Shown: positions 46,007 to 57,516, counted from the first letter of the stretch. The stretch: DNA of 64,000 nucleotides from Periconia sp. R9002 (GCA_023627715.1 JAMAHW010000005.1:186001-250000); one strand, 5' to 3'. Notes: generated by a model from the letters alone, not told the origin. Program-made: numbers and translations.

Positions 46007-46805
46007 CGATGTGGTTTCATCATGGTGACCACCAAGACATGGGGCATATATATCTGTCGCAGGGGAAACTCAGATGTAGCGAGAACATTGCATCTCCGCG
46101 GGAAGAAGAGACCTTCATCAATTTAGAGTGGCTTTGAGCAGGCATGCATCACGTGGAAGCCACCAACACTGTTACCAACATGGCGGTTCCTAGACACATT
46201 CCTATACTCGTACATATATCTTCCTACGTCCATGTAGTCACAACCTGGTTTGAATCTTTGAAGTCCTGCCGCGCGCAGCTTACAGGTCTTTGAATGGCCA
46301 TGACATTGGCCCGGATCGGCCGTCCTGGCCATATCATAGGACTATCTGGTAAATTGGACTGGTATGTTTTGGCGAATGCTGTTAACAACAAACAACGATT
46401 TTTTCTTTAATGTACTACATGACAGCTGCACAAGTAGCTACCTATTGATGTATGGATTGATATGTGTAAGGGTATGTAGTGAGGAAAAACGAGAGTCATG
46501 ATTAAGTAACCCAGGTACTTGATGCTTGGTGGCGTTGGCCAATCACATGCACACAGCATACATCACCGTGCACCCACCCTCGTGCCTCGTCAACGGCCGA
46601 CCCATCGCAACCGCTTCCAATTCCTTTCCTTTCCTTGCTGGCTGCACATCCCCAACGAACCTTCCACAATCTTCCACCTGCCTGCCCGCTACTTCCACCT
46701 GCTACAAGGCTACAACAAAACTCTCTACGCCCCCGGGCAACCGACCCTCCTCAATCAACCATCTCAACGAACGCTCGCCTTGTCCATCACTTGGCCTCGC
46801 TTCTA

Positions 46806-47660
46806 ATGGCCGCCGCCTACCAAAACACACTTCGAGGCTCCTGCGCCTGCGGGCGGAATCGCTACACCGTTGACATCCCTGCCGAGCAGACGCAATTTGC
46901 AGAGCTACAGTACGACAATTCCAATGCTACACGTACGTTACGTCTTCCCCGAGGCACTGTCTTCCACTCAAGAGATGGCATAACACCATCACGTCATATT
47001 GGAACATTCACCTCTTCTTCGCCGACACCATTCGGCTTTGACAATCGCTGACGTATTCCGCCAGGCTATCATTCCGCTAGTCCCCTCACTCTCTGGCTCC
47101 GCGTACCGCTGACCTGGTACTCGTCCGCAACGTTTGCTCAGTTCGCCGATGAGCATCATGCTAGCATCCTACGCACTTTCACATCCCCCTTCGCCGCCGA
47201 GCCCCATGCGCGCCGCCAATTCTGTGGTTACTGCGGTACCCAATTGACATCATGGCATGAGCGCACGCCAGACGATGCCGATCATATTTGCCTCACCGTT
47301 GGCAGCTTACTAGACGAGGATCAAGTTTTGCTTGGGCAATTGACAGGTGGAGACAGCAGTGACGAAGGTAGTGAGCGTGGTGTAAACAATGCCGAGCGAC
47401 ATACACGCGTGGTGACTAGGGACGAACCGTTCTCTAGGGGCGCACCCTGGTTTGAAGAGATGATTCAGAAAACAGAGCTGGGCATGTATAAGAAACGCCG
47501 CGGCGGGCACCAGTCGCGCGACGGACAGACCAAGGTGGAGTGGGAAGTCATGGAGTGGGTGGAAGGAGACGACGTGGAGCAAGAAGGCAGCACAACGCCT
47601 ATCAAGCGGAAGATTGGCGAAGTCGATGCTGGGGAGGACACGGAGATGAATACATTGTGA
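46806..47660 (+). CDS. GFA/CENP-V-type zinc protein
   Basis: Exons 46806-46932 and 47065-47660, 240 residues. The fold of glutathione-dependent formaldehyde-activating enzyme (Gfa) is indicated by the first zinc pair in SCACGRNRY (Cys 13 and 15) and the later QFCGYCGTQL pair. The residues between them include PLTLWLRVPLTWYSSATFAQ. Compared with bacterial Gfa, the central Cys-x2-Cys pair expected after the first strand is not seen in my model, so catalysis in the Gfa sense is doubtful. The C-terminal half (from about residue 135) is an acidic extension with charged and Gly-rich stretches not found in the core family. Substrate unknown. Confidence 0.8.
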
Positions 47661-48026
47661 TCATTCTTGCACAAATCATGAACGGAGTTTGTTTAATATT
47701 CTAGATTTTGGCGCTCACGCTACAAAAACCTGTCAGCCATAGGCAACTACCAAATGAGTGGATGCTCGTGGTCATGGAGGGAACACTGTATGATGGATCA
47801 CATATCCAAACGAAACTGGCGTCGCGGCGTAATTCATAGAATGAAGCATAGCATGCGAATAATCAAAACATGGAATTTCAAGTTTCCTATTGTGTTTTTT
47901 CGGATGAGAGCGCGCTACGCAGCGCAGGAAAAAAAATGCACATTGATTATACAATCTTAGCCAGGGGGAATATACAATCTGGAGCCCAAAGAGAAACCTC
48001 TCCCCTCACCTCCTCACGTCTCATTG
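47661..48026. other. Convergent 3' intergenic region
   Basis: Between the GFA gene (+) and the small membrane protein gene (-). Nothing seen beyond presumed 3' UTRs. Confidence 0.45.
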
Positions 48027-48536
48027 TTACTTCTCATACTTCGGCAACCCCTCCATCTCCATCTCCTCCTGCTGGACCTTCGCCCTCTCTCTCATCGCGC
48101 GCCTCTCCCTCCTCCTTTCCCGTCTATCTAACTCCCTCGCTACCGCTTTTGCTAACTTCCTCCGTTCCTCCCTCTCCCTCTCCTTCGCAATGTTTTTGGC
48201 TCCTTTGCCACTCCACACCTTCCTAAACTCCTTCCGCCACATCTGCCCAAACGTCTTGCGCTTGTCGGCTTCAGCTTCGGCCTTTGCAGCGGTCTGCTCG
48301 GCTTCGTCTTCCGTGTCGAGATAATCGTCTTCGTCTTCGTCTTCAGCGTCGTCACCGGGGAGGAGCGCGGAAGACGACTCGGGATCCGCAGGCAGAGCGA
48401 CGGATTTCTTGTTCGCGGCGGTCCATTTCTTGGTGCGCGAGTACGCGATCAGAGACGTGGTTACGAGGACGAGCGTCAATGGGAGCGTGAAGATCGTCAG
48501 GAGGAAGAGGATGGCGAAGATATCATCTTCGTCCAT
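48027..48536 (-). CDS. Small single-pass membrane protein with charged coiled-coil tail
   Basis: Intronless, 169 residues. After MDEDD comes one hydrophobic helix (IFAILFLLTIFTLPLTLVLV, about residues 6-25), then a linker, an acidic block (DDAEDEDEDDYLDTEDEAEQ) and a long Arg/Glu/Ala helix (KEREREERRKLAKAVAREL onward), ending in LPKYEK. The layout suggests an N-terminal membrane anchor with a cytosolic coiled coil. I do not recognise a family. Clean start, good frame and high codon bias support a real gene. Confidence 0.7.
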   Translation of the reverse strand: MDEDDIFAILFLLTIFTLPLTLVLVTTSLIAYSRTKKWTAANKKSVALPADPESSSALLPGDDAEDEDEDDYLDTEDEAEQTAAKAEAEADKRKTFGQMWRKEFRKVWSGKGAKNIAKEREREERRKLAKAVARELDRRERRRERRAMRERAKVQQEEMEMEGLPKYEK

Positions 48537-49050
48537 TCTTCTTGTGGTTTGGCTTCGGGGATTTCCCGAAGGTTTTGAGAAAGAACTTTGTGCGTAATAG
48601 CTTTTTCGAAAGGAAGGACTGAAGGCTTGTTTTCGTAGGGTGGTGGTTGGAGGTACATAGGTATTCGGCGACGTGTTTTATAGAGAGGGGGGTGTAATTT
48701 GCCACTGGCGTCGCAGTTACAACTGCCAGTCTGGGGAATGTGGCTGTGCTTACTACGCACTAGCCGTAAATGGAACATGGGAGGTTGGAGAATCCAATGG
48801 CGTTTGAGTATGGGATTTACAATATGGTGTTAGGGTCCCCAGGTACAGCTGCAGACCCTCTCGTAGTCATGATTGGTGCTTGTGTTCATAAATCAAAATA
48901 TTGTCCCAAAGCAGTATAATTGCTCATCGTACTTCCTTCCCCGTATAACAATAATATAACACGTTGCACACCTCTATTAGACATAAAGTATAACGAGGGC
49001 GCGGTTGCAAGTGGAACCTGCTGTCAGGCATGCTATAGTACATATCAATG
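48537..49050. other. Intergenic region
   Basis: Promoter of the small membrane protein gene and 3' end of the GH28-fold gene. No gene seen. Confidence 0.45.
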
Positions 49051-50127
49051 TTACTTGCCAACCACTACATCCAACTGCCAGTCCTGCGTCTCAAACTCAC
49101 AGACATCCCCCGCTTTATTACATTTAATTTCGTCATTCTGCTGAACTTCGCCCCTGAAAGCGTCAAATGAAACTTCTTTCGCCGTGAACGGATTCTCGCC
49201 GTCTTCGATCAGCACGGCTTGCTTCGCCGGTCCACTAATCGTGATATCGGTGAACGTCGCGTTCGTGACCTCGACCGGCACAGGCTGGCCATCTTCACCA
49301 GACGAGCCGGGACTGAAGACTATGACGTTCATGCTGCCAATCGCCTTGACGCTCCTGACAAAAATGTTTCTGATCCAATCCAATCCTGCCCCACTGCTGC
49401 CCTGAAATCCGAGCTTGAAGCCACTTTGTGCAGAGGCCCCAGCGATGATACACGTCGATTCTTCGACCTGAATGTTCGAGGAGTTGGGGAAGATGGAAAC
49501 ACACGCCCGAGTTGCGCGGACGGTGTTGTTCCACACGTAGACGCGCTGAGCTTGCTCGACGTGGTATCCCGTGCCAGCAGAGCTCGAAAAGTCAATGCCG
49601 TATAAACGGACAGCGGAACTCCCAGATTCCACGCGAAATGCTGTACCTGGCACGTTCTCGATCTTCAGATCGCGAATGTGGATTTGGTAGCTTCGGTCGG
49701 TGATACTGAAGAGTGACGGGAGGTTAGTTTCTGTGGGATCGGCTTCTTTTTCATCCCGCCCGAAGTGGTTCGCATTGATCAGTCCTGTTCTTTCGCCGCT
49801 GCTTATGACTGCTGCGGTGGCCCCGGAAATGTGTATAGCTGCGGGTTGGGATTTCCAGAGGTTCCAGTCGGGAGAAAGAGCGAGAATGCCGTTGATTTCG
49901 AAGCTGCATGCGCGGCAGGAGGAAAGGTTGAGCGGAGTTTGTATGGTGAATGTTTGGTCAATTGGGAGTATCGTGGTGCCTTGCGCACACGTCTCAAGGG
50001 CCGAGTTAATGGCGGGGGCGTCGTCTTTGCCTGGATCGTTGAGAGAATCGACACTGCAAATCGCTCTTTTGTGAAACTTGGTGGATACAGAAAGACCAGC
50101 AAGTCGAAGCAGGATAGCCAGTTTCAT
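49051..50127 (-). CDS. Secreted GH28-fold (pectin lyase-like) protein without canonical catalytic residues
   Basis: Intronless, 358 residues. An N-terminal signal peptide is likely (MKLAILLRLAGLSVS). The right-handed beta-helix pattern of glycoside hydrolase 28 is visible: DDAPAINSALETCAQGTTIL near the start, FEINGILALSPDWNLWKS, SYQIHIRDLKIENVPGTAF, VYVWNNTVRATRACVSIFPN and NATFTDITISGPAKQAVLIE. However, the four GH28 catalytic motifs (NTD, DD, GHG, RIK) are not present at the places where they would fall. It is therefore probably not a standard polygalacturonase; it may bind sugar, act on another substrate or be an inactive relative. Several N-glycosylation sequons occur. The ATG chosen gives the signal peptide directly. 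Confidence 0.8.
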   Translation of the reverse strand: MKLAILLRLAGLSVSTKFHKRAICSVDSLNDPGKDDAPAINSALETCAQGTTILPIDQTFTIQTPLNLSSCRACSFEINGILALSPDWNLWKSQPAAIHISGATAAVISSGERTGLINANHFGRDEKEADPTETNLPSLFSITDRSYQIHIRDLKIENVPGTAFRVESGSSAVRLYGIDFSSSAGTGYHVEQAQRVYVWNNTVRATRACVSIFPNSSNIQVEESTCIIAGASAQSGFKLGFQGSSGAGLDWIRNIFVRSVKAIGSMNVIVFSPGSSGEDGQPVPVEVTNATFTDITISGPAKQAVLIEDGENPFTAKEVSFDAFRGEVQQNDEIKCNKAGDVCEFETQDWQLDVVVGK

Positions 50128-50792
50128 CTTGGAAGCCGTTTGGAGTGTGATGAGTTCTGTGAAGAAAAAAACCTACTCGATTCCCGCCTGTGGTTCTAAA
50201 TATATGGCAGTAGAGGTATGGCAGTGCGCACTTTTCGAAAGGCCCTGCGTTGATGAAGGGGGTATTGTGATTTAATAAGGGATATCATATTGAATCCTAC
50301 TGACATCTGCAGTTGGCGGAAATATGATAATGCGTGCTTACTTTCCCTTCACCACGTTGATACCATGCAGGTCCGTTTGCATTTTCGTCGTAAATATACC
50401 CATTTTCGTATTGGACGGATGCGCTAGTAAGTTGCCAAATTGTCATAGATGATACGTGCATACCTAGGCAATTAGGATACTGGGGTAATCGTGCTAATTG
50501 AAATCGCCATACATGGCTTCATGAACTCCGAATGATTGTAAAGTGGGGAATTTGGTGGGATATTATACGGGTATGTGTGGTGTAGTTGAGGTTATACATC
50601 TAGACCGCCTGCTTATTTGACAGTCGCGAGTTTCGGTAGCAGCTAAGGGCGAGGCGCGAGTGATGTATGACGTTTATTTCTTGGCAACGCTAGAGCTCCA
50701 CCGAGCTTGATAATCGCCATTCCATCTCCGTTCACATCATCCACCCCCTCCACATTGCCGGTTGACTCTCCTCCGCATCAATTCCTCACGAA
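50128..50792. other. Divergent intergenic region (GH28-like / MCR1)
   Basis: Shared upstream region of 665 bases, with a TATATTTAG-like sequence on the minus strand at about 50196-50206, some 70 bases before the GH28-like start. No gene seen. Confidence 0.45.
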
Positions 50793-52097
50793 ATGTTTGC
50801 AAGACAGGTGTTCAGGCCAGCGCACGCGCTACAAAGGGTAGGTTCACACTCCCACTCCTCATTCCGATGGTGTGACACATGTGAACTCGACTGAGCTTTG
50901 CAACATCTACTGGCCAGCCGAGTGTATTACCAATTGATGCTAACAAAACGACAGCAAGTGCGCCAATATGCCTCGGACGCTGCCCCCAAGAGCGGTAATG
51001 GAAATGTCCCGCTTTACACCGGTGTAGCCCTCGCTGCTGTTGCCGGTGGATACTTCTACACGCGACGTAGCACTCCGACAGGTCAAACCGGCAATGCTCC
51101 GCCGTCGGCGGAAGAGAAGAAGGTTCCTGGGGAATCATCTCAGCCTGGTAAACCCGCCTTTACAGGCGGTGATCAAGGCTTCTTGTCGCTCAAGCTGGAC
51201 AAGTCCGAAATTGTCAACCACAACACCAAGAAGCTCACCTTTTTGCTGCCCGAGGAAGATATGGATAGTGGCCTGCACGTCGCTTCGGCTGTCATTACCA
51301 AGTACAAAGGCCCTGAGATGGAGAAGCCCGTCATCCGACCTTACACTCCCGTCAGTGACGTCGGTGAGTCAACTTACAGCGAAAGTCTTTTTGCGAGCAA
51401 CGGGCTAACGCGCTGTAGATCAGAAAGGAACCGTTGATTTTATCATCAAGAAATACCCTAACGGTCCCATGTCTGAGCACCTCCACAGCATGGAGCCTGG
51501 TCAACGGCTAGACATCAAAGGCCCAATTCCCAAGTACCAGTGGAGCCCGAATAAACAGTACGTATGCCTATATCAAGACGCTTTTCAGCATACCGAGCTG
51601 AAGGCCTGATAATCCACTGAATAATTCCTGTTTGACTTAACTGACATTGGAATCGCGAATTTAGTGAGCATGTTGCAATGATTGCAGGTGGAACAGGAAT
51701 CACACCCATGTGGCAAGTAGCCAATGCCATCTTCAAAAATCCCGAGGATAAGACCCAGGTTACGCTCGTTTTTGGCAACATCAGCGAAGAAGACATTCTC
51801 CTCAAAAAGGAGCTCGAGCACCTGGAGAACACATACCCCCGCCGCTTCCGCGCTTTCTACGTCCTCGACAACCCTCCTGAGCAGTGGCAAGGCGGCAAAG
51901 GGTATGTCACCAAGGAGCTGTTGAAGACCGTCCTCCCAGAGCCCAAGGAGGGCGATAAGATCAAGATCTTCGTGTGCGGGCCGCCACCCATGTACAAAGC
52001 TATCAGTGGAGGAAAGAAGAGCCCGTCGGATCAAGGCGAGTTGTCTGGCTACTTGAAGGAACTGGGCTACAGCAAGGACCAAGTCTACAAGTTTTAG
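50793..52097 (+). CDS. MCR1: Mitochondrial NADH-cytochrome b5 reductase
   Basis: FAD enzyme passing electrons from NADH to cytochrome b5 and other acceptors, tied to the mitochondrial outer membrane/intermembrane space. Exons 50793-50837, 50955-51363, 51419-51557 and 51665-52097 give 341 residues, close to the fungal Mcr1 length. The first 22 residues are a basic presequence ([20 protein letters not shown]), followed by one membrane segment ([18 protein letters not shown]). The FAD motif is RPYTPVSD, with [13 protein letters not shown]; the NADH side shows [11 protein letters not shown] and [16 protein letters not shown]. The C-terminus ends in KDQVYKF, as in relatives. Phases 0, 1 and 2 agree. 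Confidence 0.95.
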
Positions 52098-53254
52098 ATG
52101 CCTGTACAGTGTAGGATTGTAGATCTGTAAGATACGTTGCCATATCTAGACTTCGACTATTGAATGAGCGTTTTCGGCCATCGTGGTTCATGCAGGCATA
52201 GTTCTAGAAGATATAAATTCCTTTACTGATACCGTGTGAACTGATCTTGAAGTGGTCTTCTCCAGCTCAATCATCCGGTCATTCTTCGGAAACAGTTGGT
52301 TTTTTATTGAAGTGACATTATCCGTCCATTCGAGAATTACGACAGGGTCAGGGACGTCCACAACATGGCATCATACATATAAGTCCTTAGAGCTATCGAT
52401 AATGTGCATTTTGCCAATTGTGATGTTACTTGTGATGGATTTGTTCGTACCCCCTTTTTTGGTTTTTGAACAGCTAGCAGGTGTTCTACCTAACAAACAT
52501 TGGTTTTTAAAAAGAGTGACAAAAACAAGGTGTGCGGCCCTAACACCAAAAAAGGAGTTATTACTCTATAAAGACCAGCGTTAAGGACAAATATATAAAG
52601 GAAATTTTTAGAATTAAAGGTGGTCCGCATTTTTTTGTTTCTTACTTTTGGATCTTGTAGTTGTTGAGGTAGAACCCTTCCTAATTGTTCATACAATAAA
52701 AATTCCAAGAACTTCATTTTGATTTTAGTGAACTCAGCTATGTACATGTGAGAAGATTGTTTTGTCTTGCCGTTCTTTAGTTCACACCCTTTGTGTTGGC
52801 AGTAGCACCCTCTGTTACGTGATTGATTGTTCATTTGATTGTTGTTTGGCCTCATCGGTTTGGCCCACAAGTAGTCTCAGGGTATTTGCCCTCAGTGAAT
52901 GGTATGTATATAGACGCCCTCGTCCACCTCACTAATCGCAGAGTTCAATCAATGCTTTCACTGCTCCCACTTACCTATGTACACTTGTGTACCCTATCTC
53001 CGTTTCAAGAATACACATCAATATATACAAAGCATCATCAACAATGGATACACATCATATTTTTCCATTGTGCACACGTACAATGTATAACGCTCAATTA
53101 TACATATAAACATTTCAATTGGAGTTCTTTATGTTTTCTGTTTTCGTTCCAGATCACTTCTTTTGAGCCGCAGAGCGTCTCTTTTTTCCCCTCTTATTCT
53201 TATTCAAAAAACAAAGATCTAAGGATATCTAGAATAATTTCTAAATAGTCAGCC
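52098..53254. other. AT-rich intergenic region with possible repeat remnant
   Basis: About 1.15 kb. The part 52430-52880 differs in composition, with T and A runs, and has inverted arms GTTCTACCTAACAA (52483-52496) and TTGTTGAGGTAGAAC (52661-52675). It could be a decayed mobile element or just an AT-rich spacer. No gene seen. Confidence 0.45.
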
Positions 53255-54868
53255 ATGTCCCAGCACACCATCAAAGCGTGGCGTAAGACATTGCCCCGGA
53301 AATCGGAGAAGGCACTCGTTGAAGAATTCAGGGAATTCTTCATTGATCTGGATGAGGAAGTGGATCACGAGGAGGACATCGAATGTCCCTTGACTGGAGA
53401 CTCCAACCGGCTGGTCCGGTCTACCACAATGGAATGCTCTCAGACACACAACAATCTCCTTGCTATTCAGCAAGAATACCAAGAGTCACTCTCGGACTCA
53501 ACCTCGGGCATCTTCTCTGGCGGGGAGATCGTGAGCTACGAGATGCTCTTCGACGCCGAGGGCAACCTTGAGGACGACTTCGTGCCCAAGGACCTCGACG
53601 AAGAGTACCGCGTCGCTGAGCAGGTCAAGATTCTCCAGAGCGGGGAGTTCAGGGACGTGATCGATTCGTCGATCTCCGACCTCAAGCACACGACCGTTCT
53701 GCTGCGACAGCGTGTTCCCGCACAGCAATCTCCTAAAGCTGAGCGCGCTGTTTTCTCAGAGGTAAGCAAAGATCCTGTGTTCTGCCTGTCTACGGATATC
53801 GAGGAAGTAAGGTACAATGGACCCGAGCTGATCAAACACGATAGTTATGATTTGCAGGTGAGTATGGTTCGGGTGGAGACCGACATCCCTGAGGGTGACA
53901 TACCGCCATTTGAACCTCTTGTGAGTGAAGCGGAGTGGGGGTACCCTGAGTTGATGCGACTCTGCGGTCTCCCGGCTTCCATCGACCCAAGGTGTCTGCC
54001 TGAAGACCTGATTTCGCCTCTGGATCTCGGTCCTGCGGAAACGACTTCTCGCAAACCATCCCCGGTGGCAGAGTTTGGCTGTGACTCTGGAGAACTTGTG
54101 AAGAACGAGGAGGCGAAGGCACTCAGCTACTTCGATATCTCAACCCGGAGTCAGCTTCAGTACACGGCGTTCAACCAACTCTTGGTTGAAAACGACGAGA
54201 TCCCTCCCTGGGTTCTACGGCCCAACATCATTGGGGATGACACTTTCGCCGATGACGACGGCGAAGGTATCGATTGTGTGGAAGAGTTCGCACCGGGGTA
54301 CGGAGGTAACGAGTCGGACGGCGAGCCTTCAGAGACTCCGAACAGGCAGCGATCTGAGTTGGTCAGTGACGATGACAACCAACGCGGTCGAAATTCAGTG
54401 CTGTGCTACTCGTTCGCACATGCGCCGAAGACGGGCTTGAAACCTTCGTCTTCGTCCGAGCGACGCAAACCTATGCTGAAGCCGTTGGACATCGAGCGGG
54501 CAAATGCGAAGCGCATCGATTCCTTCACTGACGAGGCTCCGCTTAGTCTACGACGGAGGTTCAGTGATCGCTTCATCAAGCGATCGAATTCCACTAAGTC
54601 CACGTCTTCTTCTTCTCCGAGAACGAGGAGTCTTTTCGGTCTCGTGTACTCACCGTCATCTCCGTCGTTCAGGAGTAAACTGGGATTTCTGAAGCGAACA
54701 AATTCCCGAGGAGCTGAGTTTCTGGCCGATGAGCTTGACAGTGAGAAAGAAGACTCACCGTCTTCACTCGAGTTCGAGAAGGAGGGGAAGAAGGGCTCTG
54801 CTTGTCGTTTGTCGGTGCGTCGGTCGGACTTCCTAGATGGGGAGTTCGATGACGAAGAGGAGATTTGA
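53255..54868 (+). CDS. Unknown 537-residue acidic protein, probably lineage-specific
   Basis: A single uninterrupted frame of 537 residues, long for chance and with balanced codon use. The protein is acidic in the first two thirds (for instance DLDEEVDHEEDIECPLTGD) and turns basic and Ser-rich near 410-500 (SLRRRFSDRFIKRSNSTKS, SSSPRTRSLFGLVYSPSSP), ending with an acidic tail DGEFDDEEEI. No signal peptide, membrane helix or known domain is visible. RRRFSD, KRSNS and KRTNS are candidate kinase sites. It is intronless in an area where most genes have introns and lies beside an AT-rich repeat-like stretch. I do not recognise it; an orphan or fast-evolving gene is likely. Confidence 0.7.
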   Translation: MSQHTIKAWRKTLPRKSEKALVEEFREFFIDLDEEVDHEEDIECPLTGDSNRLVRSTTMECSQTHNNLLAIQQEYQESLSDSTSGIFSGGEIVSYEMLFDAEGNLEDDFVPKDLDEEYRVAEQVKILQSGEFRDVIDSSISDLKHTTVLLRQRVPAQQSPKAERAVFSEVSKDPVFCLSTDIEEVRYNGPELIKHDSYDLQVSMVRVETDIPEGDIPPFEPLVSEAEWGYPELMRLCGLPASIDPRCLPEDLISPLDLGPAETTSRKPSPVAEFGCDSGELVKNEEAKALSYFDISTRSQLQYTAFNQLLVENDEIPPWVLRPNIIGDDTFADDDGEGIDCVEEFAPGYGGNESDGEPSETPNRQRSELVSDDDNQRGRNSVLCYSFAHAPKTGLKPSSSSERRKPMLKPLDIERANAKRIDSFTDEAPLSLRRRFSDRFIKRSNSTKSTSSSSPRTRSLFGLVYSPSSPSFRSKLGFLKRTNSRGAEFLADELDSEKEDSPSSLEFEKEGKKGSACRLSVRRSDFLDGEFDDEEEI

Positions 54869-57516
54869 ACGAGCTTTGGCGTTAGGTTGTGGGAGGATGA
54901 GTAAGGTGTTGGCTATCTAATGTTTCATGTTCTGACCCAACTCTCTTTCCAATGAACCCCCATTGCTCATTCAATAGTAATAGAAAAATGACTCCATTTA
55001 ATTTTAGTCACTTAGTGCTGTGATCGTAGAGCTCCGTTCTGCAATGGTGCCAAAGTGAGTTTTCCAATAAATGATTTGATTCGATTCTCGCGTAGGAGAT
55101 CCTCTAGCTTTGAATTGTCGTTATTGATAATACATACATATTCACAGTGATCACCTGAAGAAAAAGATTTTTACGTGGCAAAGTGAAAATATAGAATGGC
55201 CACATCCATTAGCAAGCAAACCAAAGAATGTAGAGATACGATATTCCAACTGACAGCTCACTGACAAAGCACCACCTCATCAGCCAACACACAACAAATA
55301 ACACACACCTCACAGATACCCTCACAAACACACAACTACACTACACTCAATCCGCACGGAAACGTTCAAGCCACAAACGCCCAACTACCGAACTAATTAT
55401 TCACTTTAACCCACCCACTACTTCACTAACGAACGCACCACCCCAAAAAAGTCATCGTATCTTCGCCTACACATTCGTATATATCCACACTCGTGACACT
55501 ATTGAATTCCTACCGACACGACCGAAAAATATTGAGCCAAAGCGGGGTCGATGCTGTCACCTCTGCACCCACCCAATGGATGAAGCTCGAGTCTTCATAA
55601 TTCATGCAATAATGTGCAGGCAGCGCAGTGAGCGCTCGTAAGATGTTAGGTAGCAATGGTGTGATATGTATTTGTATGCGGGAGCTTAACCGGCCGCGCT
55701 GGTAGATGGGATGTAGACACTGAGCGCTTCTTGTGAGCTACGTGAGCTGCGTGAGTCATTTGCTAGTGTTCATTGGCGATATTGGGATTTTGTAATGATA
55801 ATGCTGACAGAGTGAGAGAGTGGGTCTAGTGAGATTGACAATGGGCACTGAGTGATGATTCCTTCCAACTTGCCAAGCGAGGGAAAGTTGAGCATTGTAC
55901 ATGTCAGTTTGTACTTGCTTCCACAGCATTGTTCTGTTTGGGTCCGGGGGGTCTAGAACTTGTACCTGGGTTTATGCTGCGCCGTGCATGAACCCGCTCA
56001 TGAGGGTCGGTCCAACGTCGATGCACGTTTACCGGTCATGTTTCTTGCACAAATCACATCGGTCCTACAGGGCGAAAGCTGAGGAAGCTGAGTAATAACT
56101 GCTTTTGTTGAATAGATAGGCAGCCGCGACGATGACATGTACTGGTAGGAACAGTGGACCATGTCTCGCTGGTGGGTTCCTCAGGTTGTTGCTTGTTGTC
56201 AGGCCGAAAGTCGCCGTCCAGCTTACTTTAGCTCAGGCCATGAAAGAGGATAGGCGATTTATTGCCTTCACATGGTGACATGTTGGCACCGAGTATGGGT
56301 TCCCGCTCCAGGAAACCCGTCCCAGGAGCCCTCGCATTGGAAAACGTGGGAAGTGACTGGCATCAGGCTCAAGCGTCATTCATTAGTGGAGCCACGCGCC
56401 TTATACATAGAAACTGCATTGAAAAAAATCATCTGAGCAGACAATGTAACGGTACTGCTCGGATGCTTCCAGAAGCACGCTAAGCCGCTTTCTGCGTAAG
56501 AATGCTGGATTGGGAGTAGGCAGACCCCAGTATGGATGAGTAATACGATGGACTACCTTGTTGATTGGCTGATGTGTGTATTGCTTGCTCGCTTTGAGCG
56601 TGAGCCATGAATCCAATAAAAAAAAAATTGATGGAGATCAGTAATGGCCCAGCGATAACGAAATTTTAGTTGCATTGTTTTGTTATCAAATGTCTTATCA
56701 CAGACCAGATGGAGAACGGGCGCCACTTCTGTAGATGCAGGCTGAAGACCCGAGTTTTAGACGCAGCAGCGCAAGTGTGTCTCTTTCCCAAACGTTGTGG
56801 ATGAAAGATAATTTCGTTTTGTTTGAGATTATGGGGCATTTACTGGTTGAGGAAGGGCTATGTAGAATAAAAAAGGGTGTGTGGCTTGCCCAGCCAGAAG
56901 ATTCAAGCTGTAGACAAGACGCTGCTGAAGGCTGAAGCTCGGATTTTTTGACCAGGGCGAGCCGGGGCTCTCGGGAGGTGAGGGTTCCATTCGTTAGTAA
57001 GTTACAGCCCTAAATCCTGTTTGGGTAAGGTTTGCTTTCTAATCTTAGCTACGCCGCAAGAACGGTAGCCACACTACGTCAATCTACGCCCGTTTGTAGT
57101 CAAAATCTCGCGCTAATCATGGCTGTGCCTTGGCAGACTCTTCTCTCAGCCCCCTGCTCCTACACTATCGACCGGTCCGTATTCAGATCAGCCATCCTTT
57201 GCTCAGCAACCTACCGTCGCAGGCGAAGGTGACAATGCTGGCTGTTGCTGATGGGGCTCCATCGCCTGGTGGAGGCGTGCTGATAGTTGCCTTCATGTAT
57301 AAAGATGCTTCACCGCTCACACCATCTATCTCTCATCTCCTCATCTCAACCCCTCATCCACCAGCCTCTAATACTATTTCCTTATCCACTTTCGCTTTTC
57401 CTACTTGCTTTAAAGATCAGACACTCGCTCTCCATCTGAATCTCCCCCAGCAACAGCTTCAACCCTAAAACATACAAACAAACAAAAACATATCCTTTAA
57501 TCACAAACTAATCAGA
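54869..57516. other. Large intergenic region
   Basis: About 2.6 kb without a supportable gene. A CA-rich, G-poor stretch at 55250-55470 resembles a leader without a following ORF. The last 220 bases hold a TATA box and CT-rich leader of the repeat protein gene. Confidence 0.5.
57298..57303 (+). promoter_or_regulatory. TATA box of the secreted repeat protein gene
   Basis: TATAAA about 215 bases before the start codon at 57517, followed by a CT-rich leader. Confidence 0.5.

Larger units (their letters stand above)
45406..46805. other. Divergent intergenic region (Zn2Cys6 factor / GFA enzyme)
   Basis: About 1.4 kb with no supportable gene. It contains a TGTACATGTACA palindrome followed by a further TGTACA (45630-45648), a CRE palindrome (45946-45953) and a hairpin-forming inverted repeat (45954-46006). 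Confidence 0.55.

Noticed and set aside
45667..46332. Minus-strand frames of 69 and 126 codons
   Set aside because: No start context, no family features, and they overlap the hairpin and palindromes.
55250..55470. CA-rich stretch that looks like a leader
   Set aside because: No open frame follows it with coding character, so no gene is called.
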